From Orobanche coerulescens (taxonomy: Eukaryota > Streptophyta > Magnoliopsida > Lamiales > Orobanchaceae), in the NCBI GenBank assembly GCA_033398695.1, contig CM065815.1, forward strand, positions 100,282,501 through 100,346,500: a stretch of 64,000 bases of DNA. The letters run 5' to 3'. This document shows positions 43,681 through 54,301 of this stretch, one piece after another. Made by a program: the position numbers and the translations under genes. Each line of letters starts with the position of its first letter. Position 1 is the first letter of the stretch. The notes beneath the pieces are model-generated. The model had not been told where the DNA came from. It saw only the letters and a program-made list of their open reading frames with translations, and ran no database searches.

Positions 43681-46600
43681 ATGATCCCTATTGCTGCGTG
43701 GAATGTTTGTGGACTTAACCGGACTGAACACCAGATATCGGTCGGGGAGGTAATTACCTCGTTTAATCTCTGTTGTATTGCTCTACTCGAGACGCGAGTC
43801 TCGGTTGATAACTTTGGGCGTGTTTCTTCTTTTATTTCTGGCTCTTGGAGGTGGTTCTCTGATTCTGGTTGTGGGCCTCGGAATAGGATCTGGATTGGGT
43901 GGGACCCTGGTTCTATTTCTGTGGATATTATTGCTATTGAGTCACAGTTTATTCATTGTCGTATTACTCTTCTGCTCGACTCGTACTGTCTTCTGGTTAC
44001 CTTTGCTTATGGTTCTAATGATCTTATTGAGAAGCGGTTGTTATGGCATTACCTCATTGATTTCTCGGTAGTTCATGTTGCTGAGCCTTGGGTCATTATG
44101 GGTGATTTTAATGCTGTGTTGGATACTAGTGAGATTCTGGGTGGGGAAGCTCCTCATTCTGATGATGAGCCCACCCTGGTGGAGTTCAGAGAGCCCTGCA
44201 GGAGTGCGGATATTGAGACCCTTCCGATGGTTGGCTCTTGGTTCTCCTAGGATAACAAGAGCCCGTCTCCTAGATCTCTATGGAAACGTCTTGATAGGGT
44301 GTTAGGTAACCCGCAGTGGTTTATTGATCATGGTGATCGTTCTTACTCTTGTGATCTTCCGCGGACCTCTGATCATAGTCCCCTTATTCTGGGTCTTGAC
44401 AGTTTGCCTCGCAGTAGAGGTAAAATGTTCAGATTTGATAATTTCCTGGCTGACTATGAGGACGTCCTCCCGGTGGTTTGGGACACTTGGCGTCACCATA
44501 TTGTGGGGGCTCCGTTTTATGCAATTTGTCGTAAATTGGACGCCCTTAAGCCCGTCTTTCGGGCTATGAGAAAGAGGAAAGGGGATTTAGCATTGAATGT
44601 TGCTGCTGCTACCTCGTTCCTCTCTTCCTCACAGAGTATTCTCAGGGATCATCCTATGGAAGACTCGGTTTTATTGTTGGAGAGATGTTGTCGGTGGGTA
44701 TTCTATGTTGTCCTGGCCCAGGAACAGTCTTCGCTCAGACAGCGGGCCAAGTTAGCTTGGCTTAAGGATGGGAACCAGTGTACTGCCTTCTTCTTCCGGC
44801 GGATTGCTTCTAGGCGAGTCAGATCTCGTATCTATATAATTAATATGGAGGATGGTACTGAGTTGACTGACCCTGCTCTTATTAAGAATGAGGTTGTTGG
44901 GTTCTATGAGAGGCTGTTAGGTTACTCTAATCGGATTATGCCTTTATCTTTCAGTCAGGTCAGGCCTTTTATCTAGACTTCTCTTTCACCTGATGTTGTG
45001 GTCCACATGATTAGACCTGTTACTGCTGATGAGGTTCGGTCTGTGTTCTTTGAGTTTGATAAGGACAAGGCCCCGGTCCCTGATGGTTTTAATGCTGCTT
45101 TCTACCTTCGGGCTTGGCCCATAGTGGGGGGTGAGATTTCGTTTGCTATTATGCATTTCTTTGCTACGGAAAGTTTGTCAGAAAAATCAATTCTATGATC
45201 ATTTCTCTTGTCCCGAAAGTAGCCTTGCCTAGGAGCATGTCGGATTTCAGACTGATCTCTTGCTGCAACTTATTATATAAGGCTATTTCAAAAATTATTG
45301 TTGACCGTATGCGTGATAGCTGGGATGCCTTGATCGACCCGGCTCAGACTGCTTTCAATCCTGGGAGAAGGATTAGTGATAATATCCTTCTTGCTCAGGA
45401 ACTTCGTTATGGTTATGGGCAGAGGGGGATGCCTAGACGGTGCGTGTTTAAAGTTGAACTTATGAAAGCTTATGACACTGTTGAGTGGGATTTTGTGTTG
45501 ATTGCTCTGCAGTGTATGGGTTTTCATCAGTCGTTCATCGCCTGGATCAGGGAGTGCATCACCACTACAGCCTTTTTGGTATCTTTGAATGGTGATGTTG
45601 AGGGGATCGTTAGAGGGCGTAGGGGGCTCCGTAAGGGAGACCCCATCTCTCCTTATCTCTTTGTTATTGTTATGGAGGTGCTTCATGGTATTATTGCTCG
45701 TGAGATTGCTCAGACCCCGAGGTTCAGGTACCACTGTAAGTGTGAGGCTACCCGTACCGTCATGCTCGCCTTTGTCGATGATCTCCTTCTTTTTTGTAAT
45801 CCAGATGAGGTCTCTATTGGTTTTCTCAAGAGGAGTATTGATATATTTGATTCTCTCTCGGTGTTGCGTGCTAACCCTGGGAAGAGTAATTTTTTCCTCT
45901 TGGCGAGTGCTTTGGCGCAGGGGGCACAGGTTGAGCAGTTATTAGGGTTTCAGGTGGGCCAGCTCCCTGTGAGGTATTTGGGTGTCCCTTTGTCTTCATC
46001 AAAGCTCATGGTGGTTCAGTGCTCTCCTTTGATTGACAGGATTGAGGGTCGGCTGAGTGACTGGGCTTGTAGATCTCTGTGTTATCTGCTCTTCACATTT
46101 ATTGGGCATGTATCTTTATTCTGTCTAAGGGCGTGCTTGCCATCATTGAGAAGCGTTTAAGGCATTTTCTTTGGAAAGGTTCTCGTGACTCTGGGCATGC
46201 TAAAGTGGCTTGGTCAAGGGTTTGCTTGCCTGTAGAGTGTGGTGGGCTTGGTATTACTCCGTTGAGGGTCCAGAACCAGGCCCTTATGACACGCCATATT
46301 TGGTCTCTCCTGATTGGGTCTTCACGTTCTGTTTGGGTTAGCTGGCTTCGTTCGTATAGAGTTTAGCAGTGTTCATTTTGGGATATTCCTATCTCTGTTG
46401 CGTCTTCTTGGTATTGGAAACAGCTGCTGAAGTTGCGCTCTCTAGTCATCGAAGCATTTTAGTATTCTATTGGTGATGGCTCTTCCTTCCGTTTATGGTC
46501 GGATCCTTGGCACCATATGGGTTTGATTAGGCATGCTATGCCTAGAGCGCCTCTTTGGACCGGCATTGATGTGCATGCCCGTCTTGGCTCTGTTATTTCT

Positions 46601-46956
46601 GATAGTCAGTGGGTTTGGCCGGTGGTTGATCGTTCCGAGTTTCATCAGGTTGTCTCTGGCCTCCCTCCTATTAATGGAGGCCAGGACCACATCTCCTGGA
46701 GACCGCACAGCTCAGGTTCCTATTCATCCTCTTCCGCTCGTCGGTTCCTTAGTGCGTATTCTCCGTCTGTCCCGTGGCCCCCTCTCCTGCTGGGCCCCGG
46801 GATGATTCCTAGGCACTCCTTCTTCTTATGGTTGGCTATTCATGAGCATATGTCGACTATGGATAAGCCTGCAACATGTAAATGGTATTTGTGTCCTCTG
46901 TGGGATGGCGCTCGAGTCTCATTCTCACTTATTTTTCTTGTGCCCTTACTCTAGTA
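43681..46956 (+). pseudogene. LINE copy 3 ORF2 (endonuclease and reverse transcriptase), main part
   Basis: ATG 43681 opens the AP-type endonuclease with AAWNVCGLN, ALLETRV, an intact GDFNAVL (near 44100) and SDHSPL. Stops interrupt at 44248-44250 (expected Trp) and 44974-44976, and a frameshift lies near 45180. In the reverse transcriptase the first catalytic motif reads FKVELMKAYD (Asp to Glu) and the second FVDDLLLF (Ala to Val). A further frameshift near 46060 leads to 46079-46954 with the zf-RVT start. CRM derivative B interrupts the C-terminus at 46962. Confidence 0.9.
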
Positions 46957-46961
46957 GGTGC

Positions 46962-48091
46962 TGATGCGAAAATGAGTATTACAAATGAAGAAGACGAAGT
47001 AAGGATCGACGTAAACAGCCTTACAACGCGCCATGCATGTGCGACTACATTTTTAGGCGAGAAAACGGACACAAAACGAGAAGGACCAAGGTACCAGGTC
47101 TCGGCCGTGTCATATGACACAGCCCGTGTCATGCTGTACCGGAAAATGCCGAAGTCCTGCCCGCCGAACCCGGTTGTGTCATCCGACACGGCCCGTGCCG
47201 CACTGTCCCGGGCAAGCCAAAGTCACTGTCGGCTGAACCCAACCGTGTCAGGCGACACGGTCGAGTCCTGCTCGCCCAGAAATGCCGGAATGCCTACCCG
47301 TCCAACCCGACCGTGCCAGGCGACACGGTCGAGTCCTACTCGCCCAAAAATGCCGGAATGCCTGTCGTCCAACCCGACCATGCCAGGCGACACGGTCGAG
47401 TCCTACTCGTCCTGAAATGCCGAAACACCTGCCCAGACAACCCGGCCGTGTTCCAGGACACGATCGAGTCCTACCGACCAAGATGCACGCGCCGCGGCCG
47501 TGTCAAGCGACAAGGCCCGTGTCCAGCCGACAACCTTCATTTTTTATACACTTTTGTGTTGTTTGTCTTTTCTTTTCCTTTTTTACTCATTTTAGGGATT
47601 ATGTTTCCCCTAAATTATGATCTTGTGTTCCCCTTTGTATTTTATTTTGATTTGTTTTGATTATTCAAAGAATTTGTGATGTTTGAATTATTTTCTTTAA
47701 TATTGGTAGGGAGACTTGGCTTCCTATAAGTAGTCTTGCATAAGTATTGTAATGGATATTGAATGTTGAAGTAAATGATTGCACTTTGTGTTTTCATCCT
47801 TGGTGAATGATTTTCATCGAACCTTGATTTTTATTCAACGCGTTTTGGAGTATTAATCCGATCGATTCTCAATAGGTCTTGAGAAGAAATCATCTTATCG
47901 AATTATAGGTCTAATTCGATAAACCTTTGTTCTTGATCGTTCAAGTCTTCTTGATCGATATTATTACTTTATCCGATATTACATCCATAAAACTACATCC
48001 AAAATACACTACTCATAAAAGACTTCCGCTATGATATTCATATATACACTCCGACCGATACATATTCATCTTCCCGAGCGAATTCGTATCA
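46962..48091 (+). repeat. 5' LTR of CRM derivative B
   Basis: It starts with the coding-like segment [10 protein letters not shown] ... FLGEKTDT, then a palindrome and minisatellite zone (47104-47510), a TATA-like TATAAGTA (47725-47732), and ends TTCGTATCA. Confidence 0.9.
47104..47510 (+). repeat. GTGTC/GACAC palindromes and 67-68-bp minisatellite in LTR
   Basis: Facing CCGTGTC and GACACGG blocks with 3-4-bp gaps recur. From 47243 they form a minisatellite with unit starts at 47243, 47311, 47378 and 47446. The 3' LTR has the same zone at 50034-50435. ORFs on both strands here are repeat artefacts. Confidence 0.88.
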
Positions 48092-48095
48092 TTAG

Positions 48096-48107
48096 TGGCA
48101 TCGGAGC
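48096..48107 (+). other. Primer binding site, CRM derivative B
   Basis: TGGCATCGGAGC starts five bases after the LTR. It is a variant Met-tRNA site shared with the element at 53139. Confidence 0.75.
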
Positions 48108-48173
48108 CCAAGGCTATTTCCTTGGTGATTTTATTGACGATCTCTTGTTCAAAACTATCTCTTGAATCTTGTT

Positions 48174-49880
48174 ATGGATTTCTCCGATCCCGATTTCTTG
48201 ATGAAACTCCGTGACACATTAAGCGGTCTACCGGAGCAACGTATGCAAGCAAGGCACGGAGACGACGCTCGTTCAACACACCATGGAGACGAGTTTAAAG
48301 TAAACGAACTTCCGGAGTTCGTTGGAGGTACCGATCCCGAAGCCTATTTGGAGTGGGAATGGAAGATTGAGCGCATGTTCGAATTCAAAGACCTTAACGA
48401 CGAGAAACGTTGCAAATATGCAATTCTCAAGTTAGGGAAGGTTGCTTCTCTTTGGTTCGAAGTAGTAAAGACACGAAGAGCTCGGGCGGGAAAGGAAAAG
48501 ATCCATTCGTGGGATTCTTTAAAAAGAAAACTTCGTAAGAGGTATGTGCCAACATTACACCGGTTAGCCTTGTACCGGAAGATTGCCGACTTCATGCAAG
48601 GAAAACTAAGTGTTGGTGAATATATTGAAGAGTTCGAGAGGTTGGTCCTAATGGGAGAACTAGAAGAAAACGAAGAGCAAAAGATATCACGTTTTTTACG
48701 TGGCTTAAATAAAAATATAGCCAACACGGTGGAGTTATACCCATATGAAGATTTCGATACTTTATATGGACTATGTGTGAAGATAGAGGCCCAAAATAAG
48801 GTGAAGTTTTTCAAAACGGAATTTCCTTCAAAATTCGAGGATCCAAGTACCGGTTCGAGTTCAACTACCACAACAATACCGACTCCTATCCCTACTACAG
48901 TTTCTAAGGCCCCTGGCGTACCGAAGAAAACGAGCCTAACCAAAGTAAGATGTTTTAAATGTCAAGGGTTCGGTCATTACCAAAATGCTTGTCCAAACAA
49001 ATGGGTGGTGACGCTAAGAGAAGCCATCACGGTCCGAGACGAGTTGCTAGTCGAGGACGAAGGAGAAAGACTAGGTGATGTATTTAATTTCAATGTGGAG
49101 AAGGACGAGGGAGAAGAATGTGAAACTTACGAGGCTCCAAACTATGATACAACCTTAGTTCTTCGTACTTTACAAGTCAAACCCATTTCGAATGATTCGG
49201 AACAACGGGATTAAATATTTCACACTAAGTGTCAAGTCTGGAACAAATGGTGTAGTTTCATCATCGATGGAGGAAGTTGTACTAATGTAGCTTCAAGTGA
49301 GGTGGTGACGAAGCTCGGACTCATCACTACTACTCATCCAAAACCATACGCATTACATTGGCTCGATGACGGGAGTAAAGTGAAAGTTTCGAAGCAAGTG
49401 CGGGTCGGTTTTACTATGGGTTCATACGGTGACGACATATTATGTGATGTACTCCCGATGGATGCATGCCATATACTCTTGGGATGGCCATTGCTATTTG
49501 ATAGAGATATCGTGCATCGTGGAAGAAGTAACAAATATGAATTCCAGGATAAGGAAAAAAAATTGTTCTTAAACCAATGCCACCTCAAATTATTCGTTCT
49601 ATGAGCTCTAATCGTTGAAAAACCGAAACTTACCATGTTTGCCAGCGAGCGGGAGATGAAACATGCCATTGACGATGAGTCATGTCATGATATCGATGTT
49701 GCCTCGTAGAATAATTATTATTATTTTATTAATAATGATAGTTATTTTGTTGGTGATTCTCTGAGACTCCCTACTGCCTACCGCCTCAAGATTTTGAACT
49801 ATATACACACTGCAGACATTTTTTAGGTAGTGGCATTGATTAATTCATCTGGAAACGACGGGATTGTGGAATTGAGGAAA
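48174..49880 (+). pseudogene. gag-protease of CRM derivative B
   Basis: ATG 48174 opens a gag frame that is intact for about 346 codons. It includes the gag core and a CCHC knuckle (CFKCQGFGHYQNACP, near 48952-48996), up to TAA 49212-49214 (expected Gln, a C-to-T change). The same frame continues through the protease (DGGSCTNVAS near 49268-49300, MDACHILLG near 49460-49486) to 49604. Beyond it are a conserved AT-rich junction (49700-49760), a short integrase tail (RLKILN..HTADIF) and SSGNDGIVELRK leading to the polypurine tract (49889-49903). This is the best-preserved gag of the subfamily. Confidence 0.88.
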
Positions 49881-49903
49881 ATTTTTTTTAAAGGGGGAGG
49901 GAA

Positions 49904-50982
49904 TGATGCGAAAACGAGTAGAAGACGAAGTAAGGATCGACGTAAACGGCCTTACAACGTGCCATGCACGTGCGACTACATTTTTAGGCTAGAAAACGGA
50001 CACAAAACGAGAAGGACCAAGGTGCTAGGTCTCGGCCGTGTCATGCTATACCGGAAAATGCCGAAGTCCTGCCCGCCGAACCCGGCCGTGTCATCCGACA
50101 CGGCCCGTTCCGCACTGTCCCGGACAAGCCAAAGTCACTATCGGCCGAACCTGACCGTGTCAGGCGACACGGTCGAGTCCTACTCGCCCAGAAATTCCGA
50201 AATGCCTGCCCGTCCAACCCGACCGTTCCAGGCGACACGGTCAAGTCCTACTCCCCCAAAAATGCTGGAACGCCTGCCGTCCAACCCGACCGTTCCAGGC
50301 GACACGGTCGAGTCCTACTCGTCCAGAAATGCCGGAACACCTGCCCAGACAACCCGGCCATGTTCCAGGACACGGTCGAGTCCTGCTGACCAAGATGCGC
50401 GCCGTGGCCGTGTCAAGCGACACCGCCCGTGTCCAGCCGGAAGCCTTCATTTTTTATACCCTTTTGTGTTGTTTGTCTTTTCTTTTCCTTTTTTACTCAT
50501 TTTAGGGATTGTGTTTCCCCTAAATTATGATTTTGTGTTGCCCTTTGTATTTTATTTTGATTTGTTTTGATTATTCAAAGATTTTGTAATCTTTGAATTA
50601 TTTTCTTTAATATTGGTAGGGAGACTCGGCTTCCTATAAGTAGTCTTGCATAAGTATTGTAATGGATATTGAATGTTGAAGTAAAAGATTACACTTTGTG
50701 TTTTCATCCTTGGTAATGATTTTCATCGAACCTTGATTTATATTCGACGCGTTTTCGTGTATTAATCCGATTGATTCTCAATTGTTCTTGAGAAGAAATC
50801 ATCTTATCGAATTATAGGTCTGATTCGATAAACCTTTGTTCTTGATCGATATTATTACTTTATCCGATATTACATCCATAAAACTACATTCAGAATACAC
50901 TACTCATAAAAAACTTCCGCTACGATATTCATATACACACTCCGACCGATACATATTCATCTTCCCGAGCGAATTCGTATCA
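49904..50982 (+). repeat. 3' LTR of CRM derivative B
   Basis: 1,079 bp. It is similar to 46962-48091 but shorter, mainly near its start and in the palindrome zone (50034-50435). It ends at the GGTGC target copy. Confidence 0.9.
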
Positions 50983-51295
50983 GGTGCATCTCTATTGCTA
51001 GGAGGGAGGTAAAATTTTGTTGGCCTCAACCTGAGTGGAGTTCGGGTGTCCTGTGGGCGGATAGGAGGTGGAGAGGTAAGCATGTGGTAACATGGCATAC
51101 CGCATCTTTCTAGTTGCGTTGGTCTACTTAATCTGGCAGAAGCGTAATGAGAGGAGATTCGGTCAGAGGCGTCGACACCCACACATGGTTGCTTTTTAGG
51201 GGATTGGTCTTGTTCGTGACATCATCTCTCAGCGTTGGCCGCTTCATTCCTTATCTGCGGTCGCTGTTAGGCGTATTTGGAAGGTTGCTTGGTAG
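50983..51295 (+). pseudogene. LINE copy 3 ORF2, C-terminal end
   Basis: This resumes the LINE after the target copy and matches the C-termini of copies 1 and 2 (LIWQKRNERRFGQRRRHPH, then DIISQRWPLHSL). A one-base loss near 51090 and a TAG near 51198 break it. The natural stop is TAG 51293-51295. Confidence 0.82.
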
Positions 51296-51378
51296 TCGGT
51301 TCCATTGTACTTTTTATTTATTATTTTATTTTTCTGTTTCGTGCTGTTGGTACACCATCTGTAATGATTGCTAGGTAC

Positions 51379-51397
51379 TGGCCTGCCTTGTTGGCCA
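51379..51397 (+). other. LINE 3' terminal stem-loop (copy 3)
   Basis: TGGCC ... GGCCA around TGCCTTGTT, at the same place as in copies 1 and 2. The loop and one outer pair have changed while the stem is kept. Confidence 0.6.
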
Positions 51398-51449
51398 ATC
51401 TTATTTATTTAATGCAATTAACTTTTCACAAAAAAAAATAAGTTGCTTA

Positions 51450-51674
51450 ATTTTGAAATTAAATGGAACTTAAATACAACCATAACGTCAAGCATCTTAT
51501 GTATCAAATATAAAATGTTGAATGTTTTCACAAATGTATTATTGCATACGGAATGGAAAAAGTATTTGGGATTGTTTTACAAATTTTTACTCGAGTAAAA
51601 ACATAATTAAGTTACAAAAAATTTCAATGAAATACATGAACCTAAGGCTGGAAACACAAGTTAGATTGAAAATG
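51450..51674 (+). other. Backbone leader, continued
   Basis: AT-rich non-coding sequence between the LINE target copy and the tandem repeat. Nothing else is seen in it. Confidence 0.6.
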
Positions 51675-53138
51675 TGGTTAGATTCTAGCTTTTTGTACTA
51701 AGAATTGGCAATAACAACTCCGATTAAGCATTTACTTCTTGATTAATTCTTGTTGTAGCAGAGATTTGATATAATAGCTTCGATTAAGCCTTTACTTCTT
51801 GAGTCTTGTTAATAGGAGATAAGACCATCTTACATAAATTCGAGTTGTAACTCTATGAAAACTGGGGTAAATTGATTAGATTCGAGCTTTTTCTACTCAG
51901 AATTGGCTATAACAACTCCGATTAAGCTTTTACTTCTTGATTGTCATGTTGTATCAAGGATTGACTATAATAGCTCCGTTTAAGCCTTACTTTTTTATAA
52001 GTCTTATTAATAGGAGATAAAACCATATTACATGTATTTGAGTCAGAACTCTATGAAAACTCAGGTTTATTGATTAGATTCGAGCATTATATATTGAGAA
52101 TTAGCTATGTAGCTTATATTAAGCCTTTACTTTGATCAAGTCTTGTTGTAGCAAGGATTGACTATAATAGCTCCGATTAAGCCTTTACTTCTTGATTAAA
52201 TCTTTTTCATAGAGTATAAAACCACGTTATATATATTCGAGTCGGAACTCTATGAAAACTCGGGTTAATTGATTAGATTCGAGCCTTTTGTACTCATAAT
52301 TGGATATAATAGCTCCCATTAAGCCTTTACTTCTTGATTAAGTCTGGTTAATAGGAGATAAGACCATGTTACATGTATTCGAATCGGAACTCTATGAAAA
52401 CTCGAGTTTATTGGTTAGATTCGAGCTTTTTGTACTAAAAAATGGCTATAACAACTCCGATTAAGCCTTTCTTCTTGATTAATTCTTGTTGTAGCAAGGA
52501 CTGGATATAATAGCTTCGATTAAGCCTTTACTTCTTGATTAATTCTTGTTAATTGGAGATAAGACCATGTTACGCATTCGGGTCGGAACTCTATGAAAAC
52601 TCGGGTTTATTTGATTAGATTCGAGCCGTTTCACTGAACTGGCTATAACAACTCCTATTACGCTTTTACTTCTTGATTGTATTGTTGTAGTAAGGATTAG
52701 CTAAAAGCTCCATTTAAGCCTTTATTTCTTGGCAAGTCTTGTTAATAAGAGATAAAACCATATTACATGTATTTGAGTCGGAACACTATGAAAACTTGGG
52801 TTTGTTCGAGCATTTTATATTGAGAATTCGCTACAACAGCTTAGATTAAGCCTTTACTTGTTGATTAAGTCATGTTAATATGAGATAATACCATGTTACA
52901 TGCATTCGAGTCAGACTCTACGAAAACTCGGGCTTATTGGTTAGATATGACTTTTGTACTGATAATTGATATAACATCTCCGATTAAGATTTTACTTCTT
53001 AATTAAGTCTTGTTGTAACAAGGATTGGCTATAATAGCTCTGACTAAGCATTTACTTCTTGATTATGTCCTGTTGATAGGATATAAGACCATGTTACATG
53101 TATTCAAGTCGCAACTCTATGAGAACTCAGGTTTATTG
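51675..53138. repeat. Two-part tandem repeat, block 2
   Basis: Same repeat as block 1. The marker CTATGAAAAC recurs at 51853, 52051, 52250, 52392, 52591, 52786, 52918 (one change) and 53117 (one change). The steps are 198, 199, 142, 199, 195, 132 and 199 bp. The long steps contain both units and the short ones lack the 57-bp unit. The block is cut by the CRM relative at 53139. Confidence 0.88.
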
Positions 53139-54262
53139 TGATACAGGATTGACGAGTCCGAGGAAAGAAGACGAGGTGATGATCGACGTAAGCAGCCATG
53201 CAGCCCGCGATGCACATGCAGCTACGTATTTGGGCGAGAAGACGGACACGAGGCTTGGATTAACTTTTGGTGGTCGGGCTCCGGTTAACTTAGTTTATCG
53301 TTTTGTGTATTATTTATTTTCGTAGTAGGACATATTTAATAAAGGGTGAGACATGTGCAGCCCTATTTTACTTTGCTTTGTTCGTTTAGTATTTTCCTTA
53401 AACGGTAGTAGCCCCAAACTTGTTTAATGGCGTTTTAGGGAATAACCTTATTTATGTTGCTAGGGTTTGGCGGCTATATATACATAATATAGCTTGGCCA
53501 ATTGATGGACATAGAATACAGAAGTTGATTTTTGCTCTCTTTGAATTCTAGTTGTTTGACGAGTTTCAAACACAAATTCTTGATTATTATTCGATGCATT
53601 CTCGAATTTTAATCTGATCAATTCTCAATAGGTTTTGGGAAGAGATCACCTTTTGGCGAGTTATAAGTCTAGCTCGTGAATTCTCATTGTTTTTTTATTC
53701 GTCTGATCAGGAGTTGCTCTTGTTCGTCCGAAATCTTCTTGATTCGTTCGTGGTGTTGTTCATCAGAATCTTCTTAATTCAGGGTGCTGTCCGTTTGTCT
53801 TTGATCGTGAAATTTACTTCCGCTTTGTAAAAATCATGATTCATAACTGCTCGTGATTCGGATTATATCCACTCTTACACGATTGGATCGCCTCGTTTCT
53901 AGTTGCTATTCGTTGTCCGAGCGTGGTTCCTGTTTCCATCTCGTTCGACCGCGATTCGCTTGTTGTGGCTATTGTTGCTGTTTCTTACTGCTGTTGGCTG
54001 GGCGTGTCGCTGTTTGCTCCCGTGCGACCGGTTACTGTTTGTGTGAGAGTTGTTGTTCATTACTGCTGTTGGCGGGTGCGTGTTGTTGTTTGTTCCCGTG
54101 CAACCGATCACTGTTTGCGTGCGTGCTACTGTTCGTTACTGCTGTTAGTAATGGGTTGTTGCTGTTAGTTGCCGACTGTTGCTGTTCGATCCCATTCGAT
54201 TGTTTGCTGTTAGCTTCCGCTCGTGAAAGTACCTTCCGTTTGTCCGACAAAGATTCGTATCA
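53139..54262 (+). repeat. 5' LTR of the rearranged CRM relative
   Basis: 1,124 bp, TGATACAGGA to GATTCGTATCA. The start encodes KEDEVMIDV ... TYLGEKTDT, the same LTR-encoded tail as in other CRM copies. TATATATA lies near 53475. The GTT/GCT-rich stretch 53900-54200 gives spurious ORFs on both strands. Confidence 0.85.
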
Positions 54263-54301
54263 TTAGTGGCATCGGAGACCCGGTTCTTGATCTTTGACAT
54301 T

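Larger units (their letters stand above)
46962..50982 (+). mobile_element. CRM derivative without RT/integrase core, copy B
   Basis: This 4,021-bp element has LTRs of 1,130 and 1,079 bp (TGATGCGAAA...TTCGTATCA) and the duplication GGTGC (46957-46961 and 50983-50987), which rejoins the LINE frame. The interior is 1.8 kb: primer site, gag, protease, the same junction to a short integrase tail as copy A, and a polypurine tract. Confidence 0.92.
38759..51433 (+). mobile_element. LINE (L1-type) copy 3, full length with two nested elements
   Basis: It is flanked by a 16-bp duplication with one mismatch (AAAAATAAGTTACTTA at 38743-38758, with G for A at 51434-51449), and a 9-base A tail overlaps the right copy. 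Without the solo LTR (38834-41287) and CRM derivative B (46962-50982) it is about 6.2 kb, a normal L1 size. It includes a 5' UTR, ORF1, ORF2 and the 3' stem-loop. This is the only copy here with both ends. Confidence 0.9.

Noticed and set aside
47248..47660. ORFs on both strands across the LTR minisatellite
   Set aside because: The 67-68-bp units give stop-free frames by chance. There is no protein similarity and they differ between the two LTRs.
53853..54266. ORF rich in Cys and Leu within the CRM-relative LTR
   Set aside because: It reflects a GTT/GCT-rich stretch, with mirror ORFs on the other strand. It ends in the LTR terminus.
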